A stretch of DNA of 64,000 bases from RBG-16-66-20 sp052386675 (GTDB lineage: Bacteria > Pseudomonadota > Gammaproteobacteria > Burkholderiales > SG8-39), in contig JBQTJX010000010.1 in assembly GCA_052386675.1 (NCBI GenBank), positions 1 to 64,000 of the forward strand, given 5' to 3'. This document shows positions 8,774-16,965 of the stretch, piece after piece. The notes beneath the pieces were generated by a model, which ran no database searches, had not been told where the DNA came from, and worked only from the letters and a program-made list of their open reading frames with translations. Position numbers and translations under genes: made by a program. How positions within the stretch are numbered: the first letter of the stretch is position 1; each line of letters begins with the position of its first letter.

Positions 8774-10064
8774 ATGCCGGATTCCAGGCCCGCGCGCCCT
8801 CCGCAATGGTCCGCGGCGCGCTGTTGAGGCTCTCAATCGCCAATCCCGCCGCGGCCTTGTAGGCCGCCATGAACGCCGTCCGTTCCGCGGGCGGAATCAC
8901 GTCATCGATGTTCTCGAACGTTCCACCGCAGCGCTCGTCCACCAGGTTGAGCAGGCCGAACGGGCCCGCACCGCGATTGCGCAGCACGAGTTGCGAAATC
9001 GGGCCGCACAGCCTGGCGTCATAGGCGGCGAGCGCCGCCTGCGTGGCGCCGTGCTCCACCATCGCCGCCCCCAGGATGCGGGCATCCACGATCGCCTGGC
9101 TGCCGCCGTTGGATCCGGTCGGATACATGGGATGCGCCGCATCGCCCAGCAGCAGCACCGGGCCATCGCGCCAGGTGGGCACCGGATCGCGGTCGATCAT
9201 CGGGTTCTCGAAGGCGACTTGCGCTCCGGTGATCAGGGCGGGCACGTCGAGCCAGTCCCAGATCCAGTTCTCGAAGTGATGGACAAAGTCCTTCGATTCG
9301 ACCTGCCGGAACCAGCCGCCCTGCTTCCAGCCCTCGCTGCTGTCCAGCGTGATTTCCGCGATCCAGTTGATCATGGACAGGCCCGTCCGCGGGTCGGGAT
9401 GGGAGATGGGGTAGAAGACTACCCTCTTCCGGTGGGTGCCCAGGCCGACGAAGGAGGCGCCGCTGCGGATCGGCCTGCCCCAGGTGGTGCCGCGCCACAT
9501 CACCGCGCCGCCCCAGTGGATCGGCGGCTGCGCCGGGTGCATCTGCGCCCTGACCGCGGAGTGGATGCCGTCGGCGCCGATGAGCAGTGAGCCGGCGGCT
9601 TCGGATCTGGCGCCGTCGGCGCCTTCTACGAGCACGCTGACGCCGCCGTCCGGATTCTTCCGGTAGCCGGTGACCCGGTGTCCGAGCCTGACCGCGTCCG
9701 TGCCGGCACGCGCCACGAACTTGTCGTGCAACAGCAGGTGGAAGTGGCCGCGATGGACCGCGTATTGCGGCCACTTGTATCCCGCCAGCCGCCCGCGCGG
9801 CTCGGAATACACATCGTTGCCGTTCAACCCGACCAGCGCCCATTCCTTCGCGGGCAGGCCGACGCGGTCCAGATCGCTCCCGGAGATGCCGAGATCCTGG
9901 AGTTCCCGCACCGCATTGGGCTGCAGGTTGATGCCGACGCCGAGCGGTCGCATCTCCCGCGCGGACTCCAGGACCAGGCAAGGGACGCCGATCTGGTGCA
10001 GCGTCAGGGCGGTCGCCAGCCCGCCGATGCCGCCACCGGCGATGATGACCGGAGGACTTGCCAC
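8772..10064 (-). CDS. FAD-dependent monooxygenase, PhzS/salicylate-hydroxylase type
   Basis: Class A flavoprotein hydroxylase of 430 residues. The FAD dinucleotide motif is IIAGGGIGGLATAL (GGGIGG at 10-15), the DG motif is LLIGADGIHSAVRAQ, and the second FAD motif is LLLGDAAHPMYPTGSNGGSQ. The segments GVGINLQPNAV, PQYAVHRGHF and MWRGTTW match my recollection of PhzS (phenazine-precursor hydroxylase) better than UbiH. No phenazine genes are present, so the substrate is unknown. GTG 10064 is chosen because it follows the gst stop by 5 bases and precedes the FAD motif. Probably co-transcribed with gst. Confidence 0.85.
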   Translation of the reverse strand: MASPPVIIAGGGIGGLATALTLHQIGVPCLVLESAREMRPLGVGINLQPNAVRELQDLGISGSDLDRVGLPAKEWALVGLNGNDVYSEPRGRLAGYKWPQYAVHRGHFHLLLHDKFVARAGTDAVRLGHRVTGYRKNPDGGVSVLVEGADGARSEAAGSLLIGADGIHSAVRAQMHPAQPPIHWGGAVMWRGTTWGRPIRSGASFVGLGTHRKRVVFYPISHPDPRTGLSMINWIAEITLDSSEGWKQGGWFRQVESKDFVHHFENWIWDWLDVPALITGAQVAFENPMIDRDPVPTWRDGPVLLLGDAAHPMYPTGSNGGSQAIVDARILGAAMVEHGATQAALAAYDARLCGPISQLVLRNRGAGPFGLLNLVDERCGGTFENIDDVIPPAERTAFMAAYKAAAGLAIESLNSAPRTIAEGARAWNPA

Positions 10065-10069
10065 CAGCG

Positions 10070-10684
10070 CTAGAGCTTCACGGCCTTCTGGATCGCCGGC
10101 CGAGCCGCCATCTCCCCGGCCCAGCGCTCGAGATTCGGGTTGCCGGCGACGAGGTCGGGCACTGCGCCCTTCGTGCGCCAATATCCCGCATAGAGCGACA
10201 GGTCGGCGATCGTGAGCTCGGCGCCCGCGGCGTACTGCTGCGTGGCGAGGATCCCGTCCCAGGTCTGGAACTGGCCCTTCAGCCGGCCCTTGAACTCCGC
10301 CACGGTCGCGGGGTCCGGCGCCTGCATGCGCGAGGCAAGGGTGACCGCGCCGAACATCGGCGTGACGTCGGTCGACGCCCGCATCAGCGCCTCGAGCATC
10401 GCCGGGCGTGCCGCCGGGTCCCGGGGCAGGTGGCGGCCGGACTTCTCGGCGCAATACAGCAGGATCGCGGTCGATTGCGAGATGAGCACCGGCTTGCCGC
10501 CGGGGCCGTCGCTGTCCTTCAGCACCGGGATGGCGCCGAACGGGTTCATGGCGAGGAACTGCGGCGTGCGGTTCTCGCCCTTGGCGAGGTCGACGGGGTG
10601 GAACTGGTAGGCGAGGCCGCATTCCTCGAGGGCGATGCGCGCGCGCATGCCGTTGGAGGTGCCTGCCGCGTAGAGTTCGATCAT
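10070..10684 (-). CDS. Glutathione S-transferase
   Basis: Cytoplasmic GST of 204 residues. The N-terminal thioredoxin-fold domain (1-80) includes the glutathione-binding cis-Pro region FGAIPVLKDSD and the SQSTAILLYCAEK loop. A helical C-terminal domain has the motif ELTIADLSLYAGYWR. It resembles YfcG-like bacterial GSTs, but class assignment is uncertain. It sits between a flavin monooxygenage gene and a protein kinase gene, 5 bases before the former, so it may conjugate or reduce products of the oxygenase (inference). Confidence 0.9.
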   Translation of the reverse strand: MIELYAAGTSNGMRARIALEECGLAYQFHPVDLAKGENRTPQFLAMNPFGAIPVLKDSDGPGGKPVLISQSTAILLYCAEKSGRHLPRDPAARPAMLEALMRASTDVTPMFGAVTLASRMQAPDPATVAEFKGRLKGQFQTWDGILATQQYAAGAELTIADLSLYAGYWRTKGAVPDLVAGNPNLERWAGEMAARPAIQKAVKL

Positions 10685-10716
10685 GGGATTCCCCTTGCGT
10701 TGTTGTTATCGGACTG

Positions 10717-12021
10717 TCAGACGCCGGACAGGCGGATGTTCGCCATCATCAGCCGCTCGACCAGCATCGCCATGAAGGCGCGGTCGAACTTGTGGCGGCA
10801 GGTCTCCGAGGCCGCGTCCAGCTTCGCGGTCGGCACCGAAATGATCTTGGCCTCGGTCATCACGGTGACGTCGGCGACGCGATGCTGGTCGCCCGCCTTC
10901 TGCAGGTAGGCCATCTCGCCGAAGCATTCGCCCTTGTGCAGGACATTGAGCAGCTTGCCGCGCTTGGTGACCTTGACCTGGCCTTCGGCGAGGATGCAGA
11001 AGTAGTCGCCGGACTCGCCTTCCTTCATCAGCATCTCGCCCGGGCCCGCGCCACGCCAGGCCGAGATCCGCGCCACCTCCCAGATCTCGGCGTCGGAAAA
11101 GGTCTCGAAGAAGGGCAGGGCGCGCAGGGTCTCGAACTTGTCGGAATCCGCGAAGTCCCGGATCTCGCCGCCGCGCGCCGAGAGCGTCTCGCCCCGGAAC
11201 ACCTCGGCGAGGTCCAGGGAAAAATCCTCCCAGTTCGTGTAGCGCTGCTCCAGATCCTTGGCCATGGCGCGGCGCACGATCTCGTCCACCGCGCCCGGGA
11301 CCTCGGGGCGGAACGACGACGGCGGCGGCGGATCGACATTGGTGATCTGGTAGATCAGGCTGAAGTTGTTGCTGGCCTGGAACGGCAGCCGCCCGGTGAG
11401 CAGGTGGTACATGACCACGCCCATCGAGTAGATGTCGGTGCGGTGGTCCAGTGGATGCTCCTTCACCTGCTGCGGCGACATGTAGGCGGGCGAACCGATG
11501 GCGGAAATCTGCGTGGTCTCGCCGCTGGCGATCAGCGCGGCGCCGAAGTCGGTCACCTTGACGTCGGTGTCCCCGGTGTAGAGGATGTTCGCCGGCTTCA
11601 TGTCGCGGTGGGTGATGCCCATCTTGTGCGCGAACTCGAGCGCCCGGGTGCACTTGAAGACGATCTCCACCACCTTCTGCACCGGCAGCAGCCCATCCGG
11701 CGTGCAGAACCGCTCCAGCGTGCCGCCGTCCACGTACTCCATGACGATGTAGTGCAGGTCCTGGTCGGCAACGGCGTCGAAGATCTGGCAGATGTGAGGG
11801 TGCGAGAGCTTGCCGGCAAGCGAGGCCTCGGTGACGAACAGCTTTTTGTAGAGCTTGCCGCGCTCCGGATCCTGGAACACCTCGGTGAACACCACCTTGA
11901 CCGCGACGTCGCGACCGGAGAAGGGGTCGTGGCAAAGGTAGACCTCGGAGGTGGCGCCCTCGCCGATCTTCTTCACCACCTCGTACTTGCCGATGCGCTG
12001 GTACTTCAGTTCCTCGGTCAT
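10717..12021 (-). CDS. Ser/Thr protein kinase with C-terminal cyclic-nucleotide-binding domain
   Basis: Hanks-type kinase of 434 residues. The catalytic domain spans about 13-275: glycine loop IGEGATSEVYL, ATP-anchoring K42 (VAVKVV), catalytic H138-R139-D140 in THRDMKPANIL, DFG at 158-160, and activation/substrate loop SPAYMSPQQ. A cNMP-binding (CAP-ED) domain follows at about 295-425 with GECFGEMAYL and RVADVTV; the position after the phosphate-contacting Arg is Val rather than the usual Ser/Thr/Ala. No membrane segment is seen, so it is soluble. Its ATG overlaps the argH stop (ATGA), implying translational coupling. Substrate and ligand are unknown. Confidence 0.92.
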   Translation of the reverse strand: MTEELKYQRIGKYEVVKKIGEGATSEVYLCHDPFSGRDVAVKVVFTEVFQDPERGKLYKKLFVTEASLAGKLSHPHICQIFDAVADQDLHYIVMEYVDGGTLERFCTPDGLLPVQKVVEIVFKCTRALEFAHKMGITHRDMKPANILYTGDTDVKVTDFGAALIASGETTQISAIGSPAYMSPQQVKEHPLDHRTDIYSMGVVMYHLLTGRLPFQASNNFSLIYQITNVDPPPPSSFRPEVPGAVDEIVRRAMAKDLEQRYTNWEDFSLDLAEVFRGETLSARGGEIRDFADSDKFETLRALPFFETFSDAEIWEVARISAWRGAGPGEMLMKEGESGDYFCILAEGQVKVTKRGKLLNVLHKGECFGEMAYLQKAGDQHRVADVTVMTEAKIISVPTAKLDAASETCRHKFDRAFMAMLVERLMMANIRLSGV

Positions 12022-13421
12022 GAGATGCGCCGGCGCGCCGCGGCGACCGCCTTGCGTACCTGCGCCGGCGCGGTGCCGCCGGCGTGGTTCCGCGCCGCCA
12101 CGGAGCCCTCGAGCGTCAGGGCGCGCAGGACGTCGCGGCCGATCGCGGGATGGAAGCGCTTCAGCTCCGTGAGCGACAGGTCAGCCAGGCCGCAGCCGCG
12201 CCGCTCGGCCTCGCGCACCGCGCGCGCCACCGTCTCGTGCGCGTCGCGGAACGCGATCCCTTTCCTCACCAGGTAGTCCGCCAGGTCGGTCGCGGTGGCA
12301 TGTCCCTCGAGCGCCGCGGCGCGCATCGCCTGCGCCTGCGGCTCCAGCCCCGCGACCATGCCGGCAAACGCGGCCAGGCAGTCCTTCAGCGTGTCCACGC
12401 TGTCGAACAGGGGCTCCTTGTCCTCCTGGTTGTCCTTGTTGTAGGCGAGCGGCTGCGCCTTCATCAGCACGAGCAGCGCCTGCAGGTGGCCGAACACGCG
12501 TGCGCTCTTGCCGCGCACGAGTTCCGGCACATCCGGGTTCTTCTTCTGCGGCATGATCGAGCTGCCGGGGCAGAAGCGGTCCGGGATGCGCACGAAGCCG
12601 AAGCGCGGGTTCATCCAGAGGATCAGTTCCTCGGAGAAGCGCGACAGATGCAGCATCACGAGGGATGCACAGGCGGCGAATTCCACCGCGAAGTCGCGAT
12701 CGGACACCGCGTCCAGCGAGTTCGCGGCCACCGCTTCGAAGCCCAGTTCGCGCGCGACCCGCGCGCGGTCGATCCGGAAGCTGGTGCCGGCCAGCGCCGC
12801 CGCGCCCAGCGGCAGGACGTTGACCCGCGCGCGGCAGTCGGCCAGGCGCGCGCGGTCGCGTTCGAGCATCTCGAACCACGCCATCAGGTGGTGGCCGAAG
12901 GTCACCGGCTGGGCGACCTGCAGGTGCGTGAAGCCCGGCATCACCAGCGCGGCATGGCGCCCGGCCTGGTCGAGCAGCGCGGATTGCAGCGCCGCGAGGA
13001 GCGTCGCGATGTCGTCGATTTCCGAGCGCAGCCAGAGGCGCACGTCGGTGGCGACCTGGTCGTTGCGCGAGCGCGCGGTGTGCAGCCGCTTGCCGGCCTC
13101 GCCCACCAGCGCGATCAGCCGGCGCTCGATATTGGAGTGCACGTCCTCTGCCTCCAGCGACCAGGTGAACTTGCCGCGCTCGATCTCGCGGCCGATGGCG
13201 CGCAGGCCGCGCGCGATGGCCGCGGCGTCGGCGCGCCGGATCACGCCGCAGGCGCCGAGCATGCGCGCGTGCGCGATCGAGCCCGCGATGTCGTGCTTCG
13301 CCAGGCGCCGGTCGAAGGACACCGAAGCGGTGAAGCGCTGCACGAACGCGTCCACCGGCTCCGTGAAGCGTCCGGACCAGAGCTTCGCTGCGCGCGGCTT
13401 GGATGTCTTGGCAGAAGCCAT
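12018..13421 (-). CDS. argH: Argininosuccinate lyase
   Basis: Last step of arginine synthesis: splits argininosuccinate into arginine and fumarate. It has 467 residues, the usual length. The N-terminus is KLWSGRFTEPVDAFVQRFTAS. The fumarase-superfamily signature GSSIMPQKKNPDVPELVRGK is at about 286, and HSNIERRL and RSRNDQVATD are also visible. ATG 13421 is preferred over TTG 13463 because the family N-terminus follows it closely; no strong Shine-Dalgarno is seen. It is divergent from algZ across 44 bases and overlaps the kinase gene at its 3' end. Confidence 0.97.
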   Translation of the reverse strand: MASAKTSKPRAAKLWSGRFTEPVDAFVQRFTASVSFDRRLAKHDIAGSIAHARMLGACGVIRRADAAAIARGLRAIGREIERGKFTWSLEAEDVHSNIERRLIALVGEAGKRLHTARSRNDQVATDVRLWLRSEIDDIATLLAALQSALLDQAGRHAALVMPGFTHLQVAQPVTFGHHLMAWFEMLERDRARLADCRARVNVLPLGAAALAGTSFRIDRARVARELGFEAVAANSLDAVSDRDFAVEFAACASLVMLHLSRFSEELILWMNPRFGFVRIPDRFCPGSSIMPQKKNPDVPELVRGKSARVFGHLQALLVLMKAQPLAYNKDNQEDKEPLFDSVDTLKDCLAAFAGMVAGLEPQAQAMRAAALEGHATATDLADYLVRKGIAFRDAHETVARAVREAERRGCGLADLSLTELKRFHPAIGRDVLRALTLEGSVAARNHAGGTAPAQVRKAVAAARRRIS

Positions 13422-13465
13422 GTGAAATTGAGGAATAGAATGCGGTTGAACACTGCGTGCCAACC

Positions 13466-14491
13466 ATGTCCAGTATAAGGCAAAACCCCCAGGCAGACGC
13501 CCTCCCGGACTTTCGCAACCTGGGCGTGATCGCGCGCATCCTGGTTGCCGTGAACGTGCTCGCGTTCGGCGCCGTCCTCGCCGCTGAACCCGCCCCGGCG
13601 CAGGCTGCCGACGCCTTCGTCCGCGCCACGGCGCTGCTGCAACCGGTGTTGGTGGCGAGTCTGGTGGTGTTCTACGTGCTGGCCCGGCCGCTGTTGCGGC
13701 TGGACTATGCCGCTGGCTGCATCGTGGTGATGGCAGTGGTGCTGGGGATCTCCGCGGGCGTGCATGCGGCGCTGGGCGTGTTCTCCGGCACCGGCCTCGG
13801 GCGCACGCTGGCCTTCGCCGCGGCGGCGAGCGCGCTGGTGCTTGCCTACCTGCGCCTGCACCAGCGCGCGTTTTCCCCTGCGCTGGCCGAGGCGCGCCTT
13901 CAGGCGCTGCAATCGCGGATCCGGCCGCACTTCCTGTTCAACAGCCTGAACGCGGTACTGTCCCTGATGCGCAAGGACGTGAAGCGCGCCGAACATGCGC
14001 TGGAGGACCTGGCCGAGCTGTTCCGCGCGCTGATGTCCGATGGGCGCAGCCTGGCGCGACTGGCCGACGAGATCGCGTTGCTGGAGCGCTACGCCGCGAT
14101 CGAGCAGCTGCGCCTGGGCGAGCGGCTGCGCATGTCCTGGGAACTGGACGGCGCGCCCATGGACGCGCTGCTGCCGCCGCTGCTGCTGCAGCCGATTCTG
14201 GAGAACGCGATCTACCACGGCGTCGAGCCGGGAACCGGCGTCGGCGACGTGCTGGTGCGCATCGAGCGCCGCGGCGACCGCGTGCTCGCGCTGGTGGAGA
14301 ACGCCCAGCTGGAGGGCGGCGACGCGCCGGATGCCGCGGCCGGGCATCGCGGCGGCAACCACATGGCGCTGGAGAACATCCGCGAGCGGCTGAACCTGTT
14401 CTTCGACGCCGAGGCGCGGCTGGAGACGCGCGTCGAGCGCGGCCGCTATCGTGTCGAGATCGAGATTCCCTACCGTTCGGGGGCGAAATGA
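13466..14491 (+). CDS. algZ: Membrane sensor histidine kinase, AlgZ/FimS (LytS) family
   Basis: The predicted inner-membrane kinase has about 341 residues. Four hydrophobic segments lie at roughly 20-40, 58-80, 83-105 and 112-130. The His_kinase domain carries phospho-acceptor H155 in RIRPHFLFNSLNAVLSLMR, followed by the N-box LLQPILENAIYHG and an ATPase C-terminus (HMALENIRERLNLFF). The order argH(divergent)-algZ-algR-hemC-hemD matches the Pseudomonas aeruginosa fimS/algR locus. The stop overlaps the algR start (ATGA). Whether the target genes are those of Pseudomonas (pili, alginate) is unknown. Confidence 0.9.
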   Translation: MSSIRQNPQADALPDFRNLGVIARILVAVNVLAFGAVLAAEPAPAQAADAFVRATALLQPVLVASLVVFYVLARPLLRLDYAAGCIVVMAVVLGISAGVHAALGVFSGTGLGRTLAFAAAASALVLAYLRLHQRAFSPALAEARLQALQSRIRPHFLFNSLNAVLSLMRKDVKRAEHALEDLAELFRALMSDGRSLARLADEIALLERYAAIEQLRLGERLRMSWELDGAPMDALLPPLLLQPILENAIYHGVEPGTGVGDVLVRIERRGDRVLALVENAQLEGGDAPDAAAGHRGGNHMALENIRERLNLFFDAEARLETRVERGRYRVEIEIPYRSGAK

Positions 14492-15276
14492 GCCTGCCCG
14501 CGGAGTCCGCGGGCGCGCTGCGCGTGTTCATCGCCGATGACGAGGAACTCGCGCGCGAGCGTCTCAAGGCCCTGCTGTCCGACCTCGCGCCGGACCTGCC
14601 CACGGAGATCGCCGGAGAGGCCGCCAACGGCATCCAGGTGATTGAGCGCCTGCCCGGCACCGGGGCCCGCGTGCTGCTGCTCGACATTCAGATGCCGGGC
14701 ATGGCCGGGCTGGAAGTGGCGCGGCACCTGGCGCGGCTGTCCGAGGCACCGGCGGTGATTTTCATCACCGCGCATGAGCGCCACGCGGTCGAGGCCTTCG
14801 AACTGAACGCGCTCGACTACCTCCTGAAGCCCGTCCGCGCGCCGCGCCTGGCCGCGGCGCTGAGAAAGGCGGTCGGCGCGGGCCCGGCGCCGGCGGCAAG
14901 CCTGGAGCGCGCCTCCGGCCGCGCGCGGGAGTACTTCTCCGTCGCCGAGCGCAACCGGATCTCGCTGGTGCCGGTGCGCGACGTGGTCTACTTCAAGGCG
15001 GAACTGAAGTACGTGACCCTGCGCACCCGCGCCGGGGAGCACCTGATCGAGGAGCCGCTGGTGCAGCTGGAGCGCGAGTTCGCGGATCGCTTCGTGCGTG
15101 TCCACCGCAACTGCCTGGTGTCGCGTGCCGCGATCCGCGGCTTCGAGCGCGCCGCGACAGAGGACGAGGAGGCGCACTGGGAGGTGGTGCTGGACGGGTT
15201 GCAGGAGCGCCTGCCGGTGAGCCGGCGCCAATGGCACGCGGTGAAGGAGCTGGTGGCGGAGAACCGGCGTGACTGA
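14488..15276 (+). CDS. algR: LytTR response regulator, AlgR type
   Basis: Response regulator of 262 residues. The receiver domain spans about 12-130, with acidic D17-D18, phospho-acceptor D66 in LLLDIQMPG and Lys in YLLKPVRAP. A LytTR DNA-binding domain spans about 155-258 (RISLVPVRDVVYFKAELKYV, FVRVHRNCLVSRAAI, LPVSRRQW). It is coupled to algZ by an ATGA overlap and overlaps hemC by 8 bases, so the two-component system and heme genes share a transcript. AlgR-like regulators bind promoters as dimers; no binding site could be identified here. Confidence 0.92.
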   Translation: MSLPAESAGALRVFIADDEELARERLKALLSDLAPDLPTEIAGEAANGIQVIERLPGTGARVLLLDIQMPGMAGLEVARHLARLSEAPAVIFITAHERHAVEAFELNALDYLLKPVRAPRLAAALRKAVGAGPAPAASLERASGRAREYFSVAERNRISLVPVRDVVYFKAELKYVTLRTRAGEHLIEEPLVQLEREFADRFVRVHRNCLVSRAAIRGFERAATEDEEAHWEVVLDGLQERLPVSRRQWHAVKELVAENRRD

Positions 15277-16192
15277 ACGGCTCGTCATTGCAACCCGGCG
15301 CAGCCGCCTCGCCCTGTGGCAGGCGGAGCACGTCAAGGCGCGGCTTGAGGCGGCGCATCCCGGCCTGCGCGTGGCGCTGCTGGCGCTCAGCACGCGCGGC
15401 GACGAGCTGCTCGAGGTGTCGCTCGCCAAGGAAGGCGGCAAGGGCTTGTTCATCAAGGAGCTGGAAGCGGCGCTCGCCGAGGGTCGCGCCGACCTTGCGG
15501 TGCATTCCATGAAGGACATGCCGGCCGAACTGCCACCGGGATTCGCGCTGGCGGCGATCTGCGACCGCGAGGATCCGCGAGACGCCTTCGTGTCGGCGCG
15601 CTTCGGTTCGCTCCCGGAATTGCCCGATGGCGCCGTGGTCGGCACCTCGAGCCTGCGGCGCCAGGCGCAGATCGCGGCGCGCCGCCCGGACCTGGTCATC
15701 CGGCCGCTGCGCGGCAACGTCGAGACGCGCCTCGCCAAGCTCGACCGCAGCGAGTACGCGGCGGTGGTGCTGGCCGCCGCCGGCCTCACGCGCCTCGGGC
15801 TGCAAGCCCGGATTCGCACCCATCTGTCGCTGGAGGAAAGCCTGCCCGCGCCCGGGCAGGCCGCGCTCGGCATCGAATGCCTGTCGGCGCGGGAGGACGT
15901 GCGCGCTCTGGCCGGAGCGCTTGCCGATCCGGTCGCCGGCGCCTGCGTGCGGGCGGAGCGCGAGGTGAGCCGGGCGCTGGGCGGCAACTGCGCGATTCCG
16001 CTGGCGGCGCACGCCGTGATCGCCAACGGGAAGCTGAACCTGCGCGCCCTGGTTGCTGCGCCGGACGGCAAGCGCATCGCGCGCGCCGATTGCGAGGGCA
16101 CGGCCGCGCACCCCGAGGCGCTGGGCGCGCGCGCTGCCGTGCTGCTGCGCGAGCGCGGCGCGGCGGAGATCCTGGCCGCCCTGGCAACATGA
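15269..16192 (+). CDS. hemC: Porphobilinogen deaminase (hydroxymethylbilane synthase)
   Basis: Polymerises four porphobilinogens into hydroxymethylbilane. It has 307 residues. Motifs include ATRRSRLALWQAEHV, the substrate-site SMKDMPAELP and GTSSLRRQAQI. The dipyrromethane-cofactor cysteine is C241 in GGNCAIPLAAHA. The start is GTG 15269, inside the algR 3' end. The stop overlaps the hemD ATG (ATGA). Confidence 0.97.
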   Translation: MTERLVIATRRSRLALWQAEHVKARLEAAHPGLRVALLALSTRGDELLEVSLAKEGGKGLFIKELEAALAEGRADLAVHSMKDMPAELPPGFALAAICDREDPRDAFVSARFGSLPELPDGAVVGTSSLRRQAQIAARRPDLVIRPLRGNVETRLAKLDRSEYAAVVLAAAGLTRLGLQARIRTHLSLEESLPAPGQAALGIECLSAREDVRALAGALADPVAGACVRAEREVSRALGGNCAIPLAAHAVIANGKLNLRALVAAPDGKRIARADCEGTAAHPEALGARAAVLLRERGAAEILAALAT

Positions 16193-16965
16193 CAGCGCCG
16201 CTTGCAGGCCGCCGTATCCTGGTCACGCGGCCGCAGGGACAGTCCGCCGCGCTGGCGAAGCTGATCGGCGAGGCCGGCGCAGAGGCGATCCTGCTTCCGG
16301 CGATCGAGATCGCGGATCCCGTCGATGCCGGCCCGGCCTGCGCACTCCTCGGCCGCCTGGAGTCCTTCGACTTCGCCATCTTCATCAGCGCCAACGCCGC
16401 GGAGCGGGGACTGGCGCTCCTCGGGCGTCCCTGGCCCGGGGCCGTGCGCGCCGCCGCGGTGGGCGCAGGAACCCGGCGCCTGCTGAACGAGCATGGCGTG
16501 CACGATGTGCTCGCGCCGGAGGGCCGCTCCGACAGCGAGGCCTTGTTGGCCCTGCCGGCGTTCGCGGAGGTCCGGGGCCGGCGCGTGGCGATTATCCGCG
16601 GCGAAGGTGGACGGGAGGTCCTGCGCGACGCGCTGCGGGCGCGCGGGGCGGAAGTCGAGTACGCGGAGTGCTACCGCAGGGTGCGGCCGACGGCCGTACC
16701 CGGATCGCTCCTTACTGAATGGGCGCGCGGCGAAGTGCACGCGGTGACCGTCAACTCCACCGAGGCCTTGTCGAACCTGCTCGCCATGGCCGGAGAGGCC
16801 GGCGCGAGCCTTGTCCGATTGGCGCCGCTGTTCGCACCGCACCCGCGCGTCGTCGACGAGGCAAGGCGCCTCGGAATCGCGCGCGTGGTCCTGGCGGGTC
16901 CCGGCGACGGCGAAATGCTCCAGGCGCTGGTGGCATACTTCGCGCAGGGAACCGAGACACGATGA
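16189..16965 (+). CDS. hemD: Uroporphyrinogen-III synthase
   Basis: Cyclises hydroxymethylbilane with inversion of ring D. It has 258 residues in two HemD-type lobes. The N-terminus is GRRILVTRPQGQSAALAKLI, with FISANAAERGLALL and the interdomain VAIIRGEGGREVLRDALR. This family is poorly conserved, so the assignment rests on fold motifs and on being placed between hemC and hemX with ATGA overlaps on both sides. Confidence 0.93.
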   Translation: MTAPLAGRRILVTRPQGQSAALAKLIGEAGAEAILLPAIEIADPVDAGPACALLGRLESFDFAIFISANAAERGLALLGRPWPGAVRAAAVGAGTRRLLNEHGVHDVLAPEGRSDSEALLALPAFAEVRGRRVAIIRGEGGREVLRDALRARGAEVEYAECYRRVRPTAVPGSLLTEWARGEVHAVTVNSTEALSNLLAMAGEAGASLVRLAPLFAPHPRVVDEARRLGIARVVLAGPGDGEMLQALVAYFAQGTETR

